Shown: positions 37,501 to 48,355, counted from the first letter of the stretch. The stretch: 64,000 bases of DNA from Herminiimonas arsenitoxidans (GCF_900130075.1 NZ_LT671418.1:2728001-2792000); one strand, 5' to 3'. Numbers and translations are program-made. Notes: generated by a model not told the origin, from the letters alone.

Positions 37501-38667
37501 CTGGAAAAAATGTTGATCGGCAAAGTCGTCAACGGCGGTCCTAAGAAAATCGCTAAGGGCGCGAAAATCACTAAAGAGTATTTGGACGATCTGGACAAAT
37601 ACCACTGGTTCGATATTCGCCCTGCAGACGACACATCGGCAAATGCTTTGGAAGCAATCAAGGAATCCATCGCTGAAAAACGCCATCAGTTCGATCTGGC
37701 ATTTGAAGAAAAACGCAAGAAACTGACGCAAGGCGATGAATTACCGCCAGGCGTACAGAAGATGGTCAAAGTGTATCTGGCAGTCAAACGTCGCCTGCAA
37801 CCTGGTGACAAGATGGCGGGCCGTCACGGTAACAAAGGTGTGGTTTCACGCATCTTGCCTATCGAAGACATGCCGCACATGGCTGACGGTACACCAGCAG
37901 ACGTCGTGCTGAACCCATTGGGTGTTCCATCGCGTATGAACGTTGGTCAGGTGTTGGAAGTTCACTTGGGCTGGGCAGCTAAAGGTCTGGGCTTGCGTAT
38001 TGGCGAAATGCTGACTGCACAAGTACAAATCGCTGAACTGCGCAAATTCCTGGCTGCGATTTATAACGAATCTGGCAAAACGGAAGATCTGGACAGCTTC
38101 AGCGATGCAGAAATCCTGGAATTGGCTGGTAACCTGAAAAACGGCGTGCCGTTCGCAACACCGGTGTTTGACGGTGCTGATGAATCGGAAACCCGTCGCA
38201 TGTTGGATCTGGCTTACCCAGATCACATTGCGAAGCAATTGGGCATGACCGCTTCCAAGAACCAAGTCACGATGTATGACGGTCGTACCGGTGAAGCGTT
38301 TGAGCGTTCTGTAACCGTCGGTTACATGCACTACCTCAAACTGCATCACTTGGTTGATGACAAGATGCATGCTCGTTCGACCGGTCCTTACTCGCTGGTT
38401 ACGCAGCAACCACTGGGCGGTAAAGCTCAGTTCGGTGGCCAGCGTTTCGGTGAGATGGAAGTCTGGGCACTGGAAGCATACGGCGCGTCTTACGTCTTGC
38501 AAGAGATGTTGACCGTCAAGTCCGATGACGTGAATGGCCGTACCAAAGTGTACGAAAATCTCGTCAAGGGCGACCACGTCATCGACGCCGGCATGCCGGA
38601 ATCCTTCAACGTTCTCGTTAAGGAAATCCGCTCGCTGGGTATCGATATCGACCTGGAACGCGACTGA
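34561..38667 (+). CDS. rpoB: DNA-directed RNA polymerase subunit beta
   Basis: 1368 residues, the standard length in Betaproteobacteria. It starts [24 protein letters not shown] two codons upstream is less likely, as CGGAG spacing fits the ATG. The rifampicin-binding region [19 protein letters not shown] reads as the sensitive wild type in the conserved positions I can see (Gln, Asp, His and Ser present). The C-terminus with [19 protein letters not shown] is complete. With RpoC it forms the polymerase active centre. Confidence 0.99.
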   Translation: MHYSFTEKKRIRKSFAKRANVHNVPFLLATQLESYHGFLQEDRIPSQRKNEGLQSAFTSIFPIVSHNGFARLEFLSYVLGDPPFNIKECQQRGLTYASPLRAKVRLVILDKESPTKPVVKEMKEQEVYMGELPLMTSTGSFVINGTERVIVSQLHRSPGVFFEHDRGKTHSSGKLLFSARIIPYRGSWLDYEFDPKDILFFRVDRRRKMPVTILLKAIGMTPEQILENFFVFDDFALHSDGAEMAFVPERLRGEVARFDITDKTGKVLVAKDKRINSKHVRDVEAAGIKHISVPEDYLLGRILAKNIVDKETGEVIASANDELTEDLLARLREGKVTHIQTLYTNDLDQGGYISQTLRMDDTNDQMAAKVAIYRMMRPGEPPTEDSVEALFNGLFYNADRYDLSAVGRMKFNRRIGRDELTGTMTLSNEDVLAVIKILVELRNGRGEVDDIDHLGNRRVRCVGELAENQFRAGLVRVERAVKERLGQAEADNLMPHDLINSKPISAAIREFFGSSQLSQFMDQTNPLSEITHKRRISALGPGGLTRERAGFEVRDVHPTHYGRVCPIETPEGPNIGLINSLAMYARLNEYGFLETPYRKVEGSKVTTQIDYLSAIEEGRYIIAQANATIDKAGMLSDELVSAREAGETILVSPERVQYMDVATGQVVSVAASLIPFLEHDDANRALMGANMQRQAVPCLRPEKALVGTGIERTVAVDSGTTVQALRGGIVDYIDAGRVVIRVNDDEAQAGEVGVDIYNLIKYTRSNQNTNINQRPIVQVGDRVAKHDVIADGASTDLGELALGQNMLIAFMPWNGYNFEDSILISEKVVADDRYTSIHIEELSVVARDTKLGAEEITRDISNLAENQLARLDESGIVYIGAEVTAGDTLVGKVTPKGETQLTPEEKLLRAIFGEKASDVKDTSLRVPSGMVGTVIDVQVFTREGIPRDKRAQQIIDDELQRYRLDLNDQLRIVEGDAFQRLEKMLIGKVVNGGPKKIAKGAKITKEYLDDLDKYHWFDIRPADDTSANALEAIKESIAEKRHQFDLAFEEKRKKLTQGDELPPGVQKMVKVYLAVKRRLQPGDKMAGRHGNKGVVSRILPIEDMPHMADGTPADVVLNPLGVPSRMNVGQVLEVHLGWAAKGLGLRIGEMLTAQVQIAELRKFLAAIYNESGKTEDLDSFSDAEILELAGNLKNGVPFATPVFDGADESETRRMLDLAYPDHIAKQLGMTASKNQVTMYDGRTGEAFERSVTVGYMHYLKLHHLVDDKMHARSTGPYSLVTQQPLGGKAQFGGQRFGEMEVWALEAYGASYVLQEMLTVKSDDVNGRTKVYENLVKGDHVIDAGMPESFNVLVKEIRSLGIDIDLERD

Positions 38668-38673
38668 TGTAAA

Positions 38674-38711
38674 GCAAGGGAGGAAGGACATGACGTCCTT
38701 CCTCCCTTTGC
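38674..38711 (+). promoter_or_regulatory. Long hairpin in the rpoB-rpoC spacer
   Basis: GCAAGGGAGGAAGGAC (38674-38689) pairs with the 17 bases at 38695-38711 across a five-base loop, with one bulged base. It begins seven bases after the rpoB stop. No T tract follows, so it is probably not an intrinsic terminator. RNase III processing or mRNA 3'-end protection is more likely. The spacer to rpoC is 250 bases and otherwise non-coding. Confidence 0.7.
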
Positions 38712-38917
38712 TGCTTGAAATTTAGTATTGAAGTAAAAGTAGTCAGTAAAAAATAGTAAGAACGAAAATAGCAGTTTTTGGAAGTGTCGTCTGTCCCGGT
38801 ATGCGCGGAACTTAGCTCGCGAAGCTTAGCTCTCCCGCCCATGCGAACAGGGTTTAAAGCAGCGCCGGCACAACCGTCTCATCATCAAGCGTTTTTTCAC
38901 GCCAACTGGAGTGATAC

Positions 38918-41900
38918 ATGAAAGCACTGCTCGATCTATTCAAGCAAGTTCAGCAAAATGAACAATTCGACGCGATCAAAATTGGTCTGGCGTCTCCTGA
39001 AAAAATCCGTTCGTGGTCCTACGGCGAAGTCAAGAAGCCGGAAACCATCAACTATCGTACTTTCAAGCCTGAACGTGACGGCTTGTTTTGCGCAAAAATC
39101 TTTGGCCCTATCAAAGATTACGAATGCCTTTGCGGTAAATACAAACGCCTGAAACATCGCGGCGTTATCTGCGAAAAGTGCGGCGTTGAAGTTACGTTGG
39201 CTAAAGTGCGTCGTGAACGCATGGGCCACATCGAGTTGGCATCGCCAACTGCACACATCTGGTTCCTGAAATCGCTGCCATCCCGTTTGGGTATGGTGCT
39301 CGATATGACCTTGCGGGATATCGAACGCGTACTGTATTTCGAAGCCTACGTTGTGACCGATCCAGGCATGACTCCGCTGAAAAAATGCCAGATCATGTCG
39401 GAAGACGACTACGCAGCTAAATACGAAGAATTCGGCGACGACTTCACCGCATTCATGGGCGCCGAAGGTATCCGTGAATTGCTGCGCGCTATCGACATCG
39501 ATCGCGATGCTGAAATGCTGCGTCAGGAATTGAAAGATTCCAAATCCGAAGCCAAGATCAAGAAATACGCTAAGCGCTTGAAAGTGCTGGAAGCGTTCCA
39601 ACGTTCGGGCATCAAGCCTGATTGGATGATCATGGAAGTGTTGCCAGTATTGCCGCCAGAACTGCGCCCATTGGTGCCGCTGGATGGTGGTCGCTTTGCA
39701 ACCTCCGATCTGAACGATTTGTATCGCCGCGTCATCAACCGTAACAACCGTTTGAAGCGTTTGATGGAACTCCGCGCGCCGGAAATCATCACCCGCAACG
39801 AAAAACGTATGTTGCAAGAAGCGGTCGATTCGCTGCTGGATAACGGCCGTCGCGGTAAAGCGATGACTGGCGCTAACAAGCGTCCGCTGAAATCGCTGGC
39901 AGAAATGATCAAAGGCAAGGGCGGTCGTTTCCGTCAAAACTTGCTGGGCAAACGCGTCGATTACTCGGGTCGTTCCGTTATCGTTGTGGGCCCACAACTG
40001 AAATTGCATCAATGCGGCTTGCCAAAATTGATGGCTTTGGAATTGTTCAAGCCATTCATTTTCAACAAGCTTGAATTGATGGGCTTGGCGACAACGATCA
40101 AGGCTGCGAAAAAACTGGTTGAGATTCAAGAACCAGTCGTGTGGGACATCCTGGAAGACGTGATCCGTGAACATCCGGTCATGTTGAACCGTGCGCCTAC
40201 CTTGCACCGTTTGGGTATCCAAGCGTTTGAACCAGTCCTGATCGAAGGTAAAGCAATTCAATTGCACCCGCTGGTCTGTGCTGCATTTAACGCCGACTTT
40301 GACGGCGATCAAATGGCGGTTCACGTTCCATTGTCGATCGAAGCACAGATGGAAGCACGCACATTGATGCTGTCTTCGAACAACATCTTGTTCCCATCGA
40401 ACGGCGAACCATCGATCGTTCCTTCGCAAGATATCGTGTTGGGTCTGTACTACGCGAGCCGCGAAGCGATCAACGCCAAAGGCGAAGGCATGATCTTCCC
40501 GGACGTTTCGGAAGTCATCCGCGCCTACGACAACAAAATGGTTGAGCTGGCAACGCGTATCACTGTTCGTATCACCGAGTATCCAAAAAATGTGGAAACC
40601 GGCGAATTCGAAAAAACAGTTACTCGTTACGAAACCACAGTTGGTCGCGCAATCCTGTCCGAAATTCTGCCTAAAGGCTTGCCGTTCTCAGTATTGAACC
40701 GCGCGCTGAAAAAGAAAGAAATTTCGCGTCTGATCAACTTGTCCTTCCGTAAGTGCGGTCTGCGCGCAACGGTAGTATTTGCTGATCAATTGCTGCAATC
40801 AGGTTTCCGCTTGGCGACACGTGCCGGTATCTCGATTTGCGTCGATGACATGCTGGTACCGAAAGAAAAAGTCAACATCATCGCGACGGCTGAAGGCGAA
40901 GTTAAACAGATCGAACAGCAATACTCGTCCGGTCTGGTTACTGCTGGTGAACGTTACAACAAAGTGGTTGATATCTGGGGCAAAGCAGGCGATGACGTCG
41001 GCAAGGCCATGATGGATCAACTCAAGGTTGAAGACGTTACCAAACGCGACGGCACCAAAACCACACAAGAATCGTTCAACGCGATTTACATGATGGCCGA
41101 TTCCGGTGCGCGCGGTTCCGCAGCACAGATTCGTCAGCTGGCCGGTATGCGTGGTCTGATGGCGAAACCGGATGGTTCCATTATTGAAACGCCGATCACC
41201 GCGAACTTCCGCGAAGGTCTGAACGTTTTGCAGTACTTCATCTCGACTCACGGTGCGCGTAAAGGTCTGGCCGATACCGCTCTGAAAACAGCGAACTCGG
41301 GTTACCTGACACGTCGTCTGGTTGACGTTACGCAAGATCTGGTTGTGATTGAGGATGATTGCGGTACGACAAACGGCGCATCGATGAAAGCGCTGGTTGA
41401 AGGCGGTGAAGTTATTGAAGCATTGCGTGACCGTATCCTCGGCCGCGTAGCGACTAACGACATCGTTAATCCTGAAACACAAGCAACCCTGTACGCGGCT
41501 GGCACATTGCTGGACGAAGACATGGTTGAAGAAATCGAACGCCTCGGCATCGATGAAGTAAAAGTACGTACACCATTGACTTGCGATACACGCTTCGGCC
41601 TGTGCGCAATGTGCTATGGCCGTGACTTGGGTCGCGGTTCGATGGTCAACGCCGGTGAAGCAGTAGGTGTTATCGCCGCACAATCGATCGGTGAGCCAGG
41701 TACTCAGTTGACGATGCGTACCTTCCACATTGGTGGTGCAGCGTCGCGTGCGGCAGTTGCTTCGTCGGTGGAAGCCAAATCGAACGGTACCGTACGCTTC
41801 ACAGCAACGATGCGTTACGTCACCAACGGTAAAGGCGGTCAGATCGTCATTTCCCGTTCGGGCGAAGTGTTGATTACTGATGACTACGGTCGTGAGCGTG

Positions 41901-43162
41901 AACGTCATAAAGTACCGTACGGTGCAACCCTGATCGTCAAAGACGGCATGGTTATCAAAGCCGGTACCGCATTGGCAACATGGGATCCATTGACCCGTCC
42001 GATCATTACCGAATACACCGGTGTGGTGAAATTCGAGAACGTCGAAGAAGGTTCGACCGTTGCACGTCAGATCGATGAAGTGACTGGTCTGTCGACTCTG
42101 GTTGTTATCGATGCAAAACGTCGCGGTTCGGTTACCAAAACGTTGCGTCCACAGGTCAAACTGTTGAACGAACAAGGCGAAGAAGTGAAGATCGCCGGTA
42201 CCGAGCACGCAGTGACGATCGGCTTCCAAGTCGGTGCGCTGATTACTGTTAAAGACGGCCAGCAAGTTACCGTCGGTGAAGTATTGGCACGTATCCCGAC
42301 CGAATCGCAAAAAACACGTGACATCACCGGTGGTCTGCCGCGTGTTGCCGAATTGTTCGAAGCGCGTTCGCCGAAAGATGCCGGCATGCTGGCAGAAGTC
42401 ACCGGTACGGTTGCGTTCGGTAAAGAAACCAAAGGTAAGCAACGTCTGGAAATCACAGACATGGACGGCAACAAGCACGAGTTCTTGATCACCAAGGACA
42501 AGCAAGTGCTGGTACATGACGGCCAAGTTGTGAACAAAGGCGAGATGATTGTTGACGGCCCAGCTGATCCACAAGACATTCTGCGTTTGTTGGGTATCGA
42601 AGCGCTGGCACGTTACATCGTCGACGAAGTTCAAGACGTGTACCGTTTGCAAGGCGTGAAGATCAACGACAAGCACATCGAAGTCATCGTGCGTCAGATG
42701 TTGCGTCGCGTACAAGTTGTTGATGCTGGCGATGCAAATTACATCGTGGGCGAACAAGTTGAACGTTCGGAACTGTTGGACGAAAACGATCGCGTGATTG
42801 CAGCGGGTAAGATTCCTGCAACCTACGAAAACGTATTGCTGGGTATTACCAAAGCATCGTTGTCGACCGATTCCTTCATCTCGGCTGCGTCGTTCCAAGA
42901 AACGACACGTGTTCTTACCGAAGCTGCGATCATGGGTAAACGCGATGGTCTGCGTGGCTTGAAAGAAAACGTGATCGTTGGTCGCTTGATCCCTGCTGGT
43001 ACCGGTTTGGCATTCCACCGTGCTCGCAAGGAAAAAGAATCGTGGGAAGCAGAAGAGCGTACAGCTCTGTTGCAATCCGAGAAAGCTGCTCGCGCAGCGG
43101 AAGCGGAAGCGCAATTTGCTGACGTTTCAAGCACCCCGGATAGCGATACCGACGCTTCGTAA
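38918..43162 (+). CDS. rpoC: DNA-directed RNA polymerase subunit beta'
   Basis: 1414 residues. Zinc-binding [20 protein letters not shown] is near residue 70, the catalytic Mg-binding motif [12 protein letters not shown] near residue 460, and a second zinc cluster around [19 protein letters not shown]. The ATG is preceded by TGGAG. The tail is charged and rich in Ala, Glu and Asp, a little longer than in E. coli (1407). It is followed by a strong terminator that ends the rpl-rpo transcription block. Confidence 0.99.
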   Translation: MKALLDLFKQVQQNEQFDAIKIGLASPEKIRSWSYGEVKKPETINYRTFKPERDGLFCAKIFGPIKDYECLCGKYKRLKHRGVICEKCGVEVTLAKVRRERMGHIELASPTAHIWFLKSLPSRLGMVLDMTLRDIERVLYFEAYVVTDPGMTPLKKCQIMSEDDYAAKYEEFGDDFTAFMGAEGIRELLRAIDIDRDAEMLRQELKDSKSEAKIKKYAKRLKVLEAFQRSGIKPDWMIMEVLPVLPPELRPLVPLDGGRFATSDLNDLYRRVINRNNRLKRLMELRAPEIITRNEKRMLQEAVDSLLDNGRRGKAMTGANKRPLKSLAEMIKGKGGRFRQNLLGKRVDYSGRSVIVVGPQLKLHQCGLPKLMALELFKPFIFNKLELMGLATTIKAAKKLVEIQEPVVWDILEDVIREHPVMLNRAPTLHRLGIQAFEPVLIEGKAIQLHPLVCAAFNADFDGDQMAVHVPLSIEAQMEARTLMLSSNNILFPSNGEPSIVPSQDIVLGLYYASREAINAKGEGMIFPDVSEVIRAYDNKMVELATRITVRITEYPKNVETGEFEKTVTRYETTVGRAILSEILPKGLPFSVLNRALKKKEISRLINLSFRKCGLRATVVFADQLLQSGFRLATRAGISICVDDMLVPKEKVNIIATAEGEVKQIEQQYSSGLVTAGERYNKVVDIWGKAGDDVGKAMMDQLKVEDVTKRDGTKTTQESFNAIYMMADSGARGSAAQIRQLAGMRGLMAKPDGSIIETPITANFREGLNVLQYFISTHGARKGLADTALKTANSGYLTRRLVDVTQDLVVIEDDCGTTNGASMKALVEGGEVIEALRDRILGRVATNDIVNPETQATLYAAGTLLDEDMVEEIERLGIDEVKVRTPLTCDTRFGLCAMCYGRDLGRGSMVNAGEAVGVIAAQSIGEPGTQLTMRTFHIGGAASRAAVASSVEAKSNGTVRFTATMRYVTNGKGGQIVISRSGEVLITDDYGRERERHKVPYGATLIVKDGMVIKAGTALATWDPLTRPIITEYTGVVKFENVEEGSTVARQIDEVTGLSTLVVIDAKRRGSVTKTLRPQVKLLNEQGEEVKIAGTEHAVTIGFQVGALITVKDGQQVTVGEVLARIPTESQKTRDITGGLPRVAELFEARSPKDAGMLAEVTGTVAFGKETKGKQRLEITDMDGNKHEFLITKDKQVLVHDGQVVNKGEMIVDGPADPQDILRLLGIEALARYIVDEVQDVYRLQGVKINDKHIEVIVRQMLRRVQVVDAGDANYIVGEQVERSELLDENDRVIAAGKIPATYENVLLGITKASLSTDSFISAASFQETTRVLTEAAIMGKRDGLRGLKENVIVGRLIPAGTGLAFHRARKEKESWEAEERTALLQSEKAARAAEAEAQFADVSSTPDSDTDAS

Positions 43163-43186
43163 TTCAAGCTGTAGTTGAAGCATCTA

Positions 43187-43220
43187 ACGGCATCAGGAGA
43201 AATCCTGGTGCCGTTTTTTT
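43187..43220 (+). terminator. Intrinsic terminator after rpoC
   Basis: ACGGCATCAGGA, GAAA tetraloop, TCCTGGTGCCGT (one G-T pair) and seven T. It closes the rpoBC operon and isolates the following haem genes. Confidence 0.95.
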
Positions 43221-43294
43221 ATGCTTGTTCTGTTTGGGTGCAGACAGCGTTCAGCTGTTGCATAGAAGCCTCATTTCTAAGTTGATCTGCAAAT

Positions 43295-43313
43295 AATAAT
43301 GATTATCATTTGA
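43295..43313. promoter_or_regulatory. Fur box upstream of the haem receptor gene
   Basis: The 19 bases match the consensus GATAATGATAATCATTATC at 14 positions, including the perfect core AATGAT-T-ATCATT (43298-43310). It lies 160 bases before the receptor start and implies iron repression by Fur. Confidence 0.8.
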
Positions 43314-43472
43314 ATGTAAGATATCATCACGTCCTGATGTTTGCCATCGGCAACATCGCTATTTTTATCGTGTGCCTTGCTTTACGAAGCCGCCACGCGA
43401 AAACACCAAAAAATTACGGCAGCCAGCATTACTTTCGCGAGCAACCTATCCACAATTAAAGGAATGGTTGTT

Positions 43473-45746
43473 ATGAAGTTATGCAGGAAGAAACTCGCCT
43501 TGGCCACCATGCTCGTCTTGCAGCAATGGCCAGCACATCAAGCAGGTGCACAACAACTCAGCAAGCTCGATGAAATCACTGTGACCTCTACACGTGGTAC
43601 CTCGGGCGACATCTCGCGTGCGGCAGCGACTGTATCTGTCATCACGGCAGAAGAGATGGAGCAGCAGAACGCTAAGGACATCAAGGATGCGCTGCGCTAT
43701 GAGCCGGGCGTTGAAGTAAGGCGGGCAGTCAACCGCACCAGTGGTATCAGCGGAGCGAGTGCCACTGCCGGACGTGGCGGAAATGAAGGAATTACTATTC
43801 GCGGACTGGATGGCAACCGTGTGTTGTTATTGGAGGATGGCATCCCGGTTCCGCGAGCATTCAGCGTTGGTACTTTGAGTGCTGGACGCGGTAGTTATTT
43901 GGATACGGATTTGTATCAACGTATAGAAGTGTTACGTGGGCCAGCCTCGTCGATGTACGGCAGTGATGGCTTGACGGGCGCGGTTAATTTCGTGATTAAG
44001 GACCCGCAGGACTACCTGAATATCTTCAATAAGAATACGTACTTTGCATTACGTCCGTCCTATGACTCAGTAGATAACAGTTACGGTACGAGCGGAACAT
44101 TTGCAATCGGTGGCGAGCGTTGGCAGGGTATGTTGCTACTAAATACCAGGCATGGGAAAGAGACGGATAACAAGGGTGAGCGGGATGTCATCGGTAGCAC
44201 TCGCACGACGCCTGATCCATCAACGTATGACACTCAGTCGGCCTTGGGTCGTGTCGTGTTTCGTGCTACGGCGCAAGATGTCTTCAAGCTGACGTTGGCG
44301 ACAACGGAAAATAAAACTTCGACTAATAGCCTGTCCGCTCTCGGTCCTGCTTCTGTTGGGACGGTTAGTGGTTATCAGACAACGAGCAATGTACAAAGTG
44401 ATCGTGTCAGTTTGGCATACGAACGCGACGATGCCGAAAATACAGCCATTCAGAAAATTCGTGCCAATCTGTTTTATCGTGATGCAAAGACCAATCAATA
44501 TACTTTTGAAAGCGGAACTGGTTCTGGAAGGCCGCGTTTCCGCAATGTAACGTATGAGGATACGGCGATCGGCGGTGGCGTGATGGCTGAAAGCCGTTTT
44601 GATCTCGGCTCAGTGCGTAATCAGCTGGTGTACGGAGTTGATGTCAGCAGGAGCACGCTAAGTCAACAAGCGAGCGGCACAGGTTGGACGGTTTGTACTG
44701 GAACGCAATATTGCGAACTATTTCCGAAAACGAATTACTCAATTTTTGGTGCTTATGTGCAGGACGATATGCGCTTTGGGAAGTTGAGTGTCATTCCGGG
44801 ATTGCGTTATGACGCGTATGAGCTAAATCCTCAAGCGAGTGCGCGCTATGACGCACAAGCAAATGCGAATGGTCAGCCGGCTTCGCGTAGTAAAGATAAT
44901 GCGCTCTCGCCAAGATTGGCATTTGTGTATGAGGTGACGCCGGCGTTGGTGCCTTATGCGCAATATGCACGAGGTTTCCGTGCGCCGTCGCCACATGAAG
45001 TGAACTCCTACTTCAACAATGTCGGTACTCCGAATCAATCGTACATGCAAATTGCTAATCCGAACCTGAAAGCGGAAACCAGCAATTCTTTTGAAATTGG
45101 TTTGCGTGGCAAGATGGACTTTGTAGATAGTCGCGTACGGTACAGCGCAGCTGCATTTGCTGGAAAATATAAAAATTTCATAGAGCTTGTGCAGATTGGC
45201 GGTAACTTCTCAGTTGCGACTCCTGCTATCAACCAATACATCAATGCATCTCGTGCAAACATCCATGGTGTGGAAGGGCGCGTTGACTGGCGCTGGAATG
45301 CGGGCTGGACGGTACGAGGTGGCTTTGCTTATACACAAGGCGATAGCATCAACCGGAATGGTGTGAAAGCCGGCCTGGATTCCATTTCTCCGTTGTCAGT
45401 CGTAGCGGGATTACGCTATGAGAAAAACCAAACTTGGTTTGTGCAAGGTGATGTGCTTTACAACACAGGGAAGAAGCGTAGCGACCTTGCATCACAAACT
45501 GTAACTGTCTCTAATCAAGCGCAGCCAGCGTTCGTCCCTTCATCGTTTGCCATTCTGGACCTATCGAGTGGTTATCGCTTCAGCAAAAACGTCAGTCTTA
45601 ATGTCGGTGTACGAAATTTATTCGATCGCAAATATTGGGTCTGGAATGACGTGCGTGGACTTGGGCTTGCTGGCAATGCAGGCAATTTGGATGCTTACAC
45701 CTCTCCCGGTCGCAGCCTCAATGCCAGTCTAAAAATCGAATACTAA
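43473..45746 (+). CDS. TonB-dependent haem/haemoprotein receptor
   Basis: 757-residue outer-membrane receptor. Signal peptide MKLCRKKLALATMLVLQQWP to about residue 26 (AGA-QQ), then a TonB box DEITVTSTR, a plug domain (about 45-180, with IRGLDGNRVLLLEDGIP and IEVLRGPASSMYGSDGLTG) and a 22-strand barrel ending in a C-terminal Tyr (KIEY). The haem-receptor motifs FRAP (502-505) and NPNL (529-532) are present, with His508 close to FRAP. The start at 43473 follows AAAGGA; a longer frame lacks a signal peptide at the right place. Preceded by a Fur box and followed by the HemS-like gene. Confidence 0.92.
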   Translation: MKLCRKKLALATMLVLQQWPAHQAGAQQLSKLDEITVTSTRGTSGDISRAAATVSVITAEEMEQQNAKDIKDALRYEPGVEVRRAVNRTSGISGASATAGRGGNEGITIRGLDGNRVLLLEDGIPVPRAFSVGTLSAGRGSYLDTDLYQRIEVLRGPASSMYGSDGLTGAVNFVIKDPQDYLNIFNKNTYFALRPSYDSVDNSYGTSGTFAIGGERWQGMLLLNTRHGKETDNKGERDVIGSTRTTPDPSTYDTQSALGRVVFRATAQDVFKLTLATTENKTSTNSLSALGPASVGTVSGYQTTSNVQSDRVSLAYERDDAENTAIQKIRANLFYRDAKTNQYTFESGTGSGRPRFRNVTYEDTAIGGGVMAESRFDLGSVRNQLVYGVDVSRSTLSQQASGTGWTVCTGTQYCELFPKTNYSIFGAYVQDDMRFGKLSVIPGLRYDAYELNPQASARYDAQANANGQPASRSKDNALSPRLAFVYEVTPALVPYAQYARGFRAPSPHEVNSYFNNVGTPNQSYMQIANPNLKAETSNSFEIGLRGKMDFVDSRVRYSAAAFAGKYKNFIELVQIGGNFSVATPAINQYINASRANIHGVEGRVDWRWNAGWTVRGGFAYTQGDSINRNGVKAGLDSISPLSVVAGLRYEKNQTWFVQGDVLYNTGKKRSDLASQTVTVSNQAQPAFVPSSFAILDLSSGYRFSKNVSLNVGVRNLFDRKYWVWNDVRGLGLAGNAGNLDAYTSPGRSLNASLKIEY

Positions 45747-45754
45747 TAACCCGA

Positions 45755-45798
45755 ACCCGACACCTTTGCGCATCTGCAAAAGCTGTCGGGTATTTTTT
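45755..45798 (+). terminator. Terminator-like hairpin between receptor and HemS-like genes
   Basis: ACCCGACA (45755-45762) pairs with TGTCGGGT (45784-45791), with further inner pairing (TTTGC with GCAAA), then ATTTTTT. It is a good intrinsic terminator or attenuator, 20 bases before the next ATG. Confidence 0.8.
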
Positions 45799-45817
45799 AT
45801 AGAAAGAGGAAAACACA

Positions 45818-46942
45818 ATGAGATACACAAAATTGATGAGTGCTTTACTGGCGACGTTGGCTTTGTCCGGCACGGCGCTGGCGGATGCAGATGCTGACGC
45901 CCTCAAGGCAAAACAAGTAGCCTTGCAAGCTGAGCAACCAGGTCTGTTTGCAAGAGACGTCGCGCAAAAACTCGGTGTCAGTGAAGCGAAACTGCTGGCA
46001 GCCGACATCGGTCGCGGTGCGACGCTGCTGCGCTCAGATGTGGCTACTTACAAAGCCTTGTTTAACCGTATGCACGAACTGGGTCGGATCAAGGCGATTA
46101 CACGCAATGAAAACGGCGTCATCGAACGTACTGCAGTCGCGTTGCCGCCCAAGCTGGATGATAAAGGTCGTGTGATGCTGGGTAGCGGTTTCGTTGGTAC
46201 CGAGATCGATTTGCGCTTCAAGATGGATAGCTGGGGTTATGCATTTGCGGTGGTCGCGCCCCGTGGCGGTGGCAGGACCAGCCGCAGCTTGCAATTCTTT
46301 GACAAGAATGGCGAGGCTATCCACAAGGTTTATCTGAACGATGAAAAAGGTGTGCCGGCGTTTGACAAGCTGGTGGCCGAGTTCAAGGCGGCGGATCAAA
46401 AGCCGAACTGGGCTGTCGCTGCCGTCAAGCCAGCGAAACCTTTGACCGACATGCATATCAAGGAACTGCGCAGTGCCTGGTACGAAATGACCGACGTGCA
46501 TGAATTCCAGCGCCTGATTAATGACTTCGGTATTTCGCGCGAACGTGCGTTTGAACTGATCGGCACCGATGCTGCTTACAAAATCACCGGCAAGTCGGTG
46601 GAAGCCCTGCTGGAAACAGCTTCCAAGAAGGAGCAGCCGATTATGGTGTTTGTGAGCAACTCAGGCATGGTTCAGATCTATAGCGGCCTGATCGAGAAAA
46701 CCGAGGCCAAGAACGGTTGGTTTAATGTGCTGGATCCGGACTTCGATCTGCATCTGCGCCAGTCAGGTGTCGATCACGGCTGGGTGGTGCGTCGCCCGGC
46801 CAAGAGCGGAACAATTACTTCGGTGGAATTCTATGATGCGAAAGGTGAGCAAGTTGTTAACTTTTTCTCCCGTCGCGATCAAGGCAAGGAAGAAACCAAA
46901 GTTTGGCGCGATATAGTTGGCAGTTTGGCACGCTTGCCTTAA
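45818..46942 (+). CDS. HemS/HmuS-like haem protein with a Sec signal peptide
   Basis: 374-residue member of the HemS/HmuS/ShuS haem-binding and degrading family. The C-terminal half is well conserved: TDVHEFQRLINDFGISRERA contains His228, aligning with the proximal haem ligand of HemS/ShuS. PIMVFVSNSGMVQIYSG and WFNVLDPDFDLHLRQ also match. Both tandem repeats of the family are present. Unlike known members it starts with a typical signal peptide (MRYTKLMSALLATLALSGTA, cleavage after LA at residue 22, then DADAD), so it should be periplasmic. A good site (AGAGGAAA) precedes the ATG. It probably handles haem imported by the adjacent receptor (inference). There is no haem ABC importer here. Confidence 0.88.
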   Translation: MRYTKLMSALLATLALSGTALADADADALKAKQVALQAEQPGLFARDVAQKLGVSEAKLLAADIGRGATLLRSDVATYKALFNRMHELGRIKAITRNENGVIERTAVALPPKLDDKGRVMLGSGFVGTEIDLRFKMDSWGYAFAVVAPRGGGRTSRSLQFFDKNGEAIHKVYLNDEKGVPAFDKLVAEFKAADQKPNWAVAAVKPAKPLTDMHIKELRSAWYEMTDVHEFQRLINDFGISRERAFELIGTDAAYKITGKSVEALLETASKKEQPIMVFVSNSGMVQIYSGLIEKTEAKNGWFNVLDPDFDLHLRQSGVDHGWVVRRPAKSGTITSVEFYDAKGEQVVNFFSRRDQGKEETKVWRDIVGSLARLP

Positions 46943-47004
46943 GGATTTCGTTGCCGTGCGCGTAGCAATTAAGCATCGCGCGCGGCGTCGAATGAAAACT
47001 ATCC

Positions 47005-47033
47005 TTGACCCTTGATAATTTGGGGAATATACT
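47005..47033 (+). promoter_or_regulatory. Sigma-70 promoter of the str operon
   Basis: TTGACC (47005-47010), 17-base spacer, TATACT (47028-47033), about 200 bases before rpsL. The 298-base gap between the haem gene and rpsL holds this promoter and an untranslated leader; I see nothing else there. Confidence 0.8.
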
Positions 47034-47240
47034 CGCGAGTTCTCGATTTTAAGCTCTGCTGGGCTTAAGCGTTCTTTGATCTGCCGTGTTGTAGTTCCTT
47101 CCTGGCAATTCCTGCGCGCTTTTTCCTTCATGGTTAATCGAGCCGCGCGTTGATTTAATTCTTCCGCAATGATTCTTTAGTCCCCGGACAACCGTTTTCG
47201 GGTTCGTATTATTAATGTTGTATTAGCTGGATAGAGAGCG

Positions 47241-47624
47241 ATGCCAACCATCAATCAACTGATTCGCCAGCCGCGTGTTTCTGCACGCGTCAAGAGCAAA
47301 TCGCCGGCGCTGGAAAACAGCCCGCAAAAACGCGGCGTATGTACCCGCGTTTACACCACAACTCCAAAGAAGCCTAACTCGGCTCTGCGTAAAGTTGCCA
47401 AAGTGCGTTTGACCAACGGTTTCGAAGTAATTTCGTATATCGGCGGTGAAGGCCATAACCTGCAAGAACATAGCGTCGTGCTGTTGCGCGGCGGTCGTGT
47501 AAAAGATTTGCCGGGTGTGCGTTACCACATGGTTCGCGGCGCGTTGGATACCCAAGGTGTTAAAGACCGTAAGCAAGCACGTTCGAAGTACGGTACCAAG
47601 CGTGCAAAAGCTGGCAAGAAGTAA
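47241..47624 (+). CDS. rpsL: 30S ribosomal protein S12
   Basis: 127 residues, slightly longer than usual through a Lys-rich tail. [19 protein letters not shown] includes the lysine altered in streptomycin-resistant mutants elsewhere, and here it is wild type. [17 protein letters not shown] is the second conserved loop. It lies at the decoding site of the 30S subunit. First gene of the str operon. Confidence 0.98.
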
Positions 47625-47633
47625 TTAAAAGTT

Positions 47634-47652
47634 TTTCGCAGTCTCTGCGAAA
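47634..47652 (+). promoter_or_regulatory. Small hairpin in the rpsL-rpsG spacer
   Basis: TTTCGCAG, TCT loop, CTGCGAAA. In E. coli S7 represses str translation by binding the rpsL-rpsG spacer. Position fits, but the site itself is not confirmed. Confidence 0.4.
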
Positions 47653-47760
47653 TGAGTGTCGGTCCCCAATGGGCCGAGTAAGTGGATGGTTATGATGACC
47701 TCCGCGAGTGTGCAGCAAATTTGTTGTTTGCACCTCAACTGAAGATTGAAAGGAATCGAA

Positions 47761-48231
47761 ATGCCACGTCGTCGTGAAGTTCCCAAACGGGAAATCCTGC
47801 CAGATCCGAAGTTCGGCAATGTTGATGTTGCTAAATTCGTTAACGTTTTGATGTTGTCCGGTAAGAAATCGGTCGCAGAAAACATCATTTACGGTGCGTT
47901 TGAGCACATCCAAACTAAATCCGGCAAAGATCCGCTGGAAGTGTTTACAGCCGCAATCGCGAACTGCAAACCACTGGTTGAAGTGAAATCCCGTCGTGTT
48001 GGTGGTGCTAACTACCAGGTGCCGGTTGAAGTGCGTCCAGTTCGTCGTATGGCTTTGTCCATGCGTTGGTTGCGCGAAGCTGCAAACAAGCGCAGCGAAA
48101 AATCGATGCCACAGCGTCTCGCTGGCGAATTGCTCGAAGCGGCTGAAAGCCGTGGCGGCGCAATGAAAAAGCGCGATGAAGTTCACCGCATGGCAGAAGC
48201 GAACAAGGCGTTCTCGCACTTCCGCTTCTAA
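47761..48231 (+). CDS. rpsG: 30S ribosomal protein S7
   Basis: 156 residues, standard. It starts [26 protein letters not shown] precedes the ATG. A TTG five codons upstream is ignored. It nucleates assembly of the 30S head and, in relatives, represses the str operon at the preceding spacer. The stop is 124 bases before fusA. Confidence 0.98.
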   Translation: MPRRREVPKREILPDPKFGNVDVAKFVNVLMLSGKKSVAENIIYGAFEHIQTKSGKDPLEVFTAAIANCKPLVEVKSRRVGGANYQVPVEVRPVRRMALSMRWLREAANKRSEKSMPQRLAGELLEAAESRGGAMKKRDEVHRMAEANKAFSHFRF

Positions 48232-48355
48232 TAGATTGGTGGGCTGGTCTGTCTATACAGATGCAGTTCGCCACATGTGTAATTTGTTCGAGGCCGGGCA
48301 CATTTTGGAAAAAATGGCGCTCGGTTTTGTTCATTAAAAAGAATTAGGACTAATT

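Noticed and set aside
40799..43114. 771-codon open frame antisense to rpoC
   Set aside because: It mirrors rpoC exactly, is rich in Cys, Phe, His and Thr as expected from reverse reading of biased codons, and has no ribosome-binding site. Same for antisense frames over rpoB (36112-37731) and the rpoC start (38936-40429).
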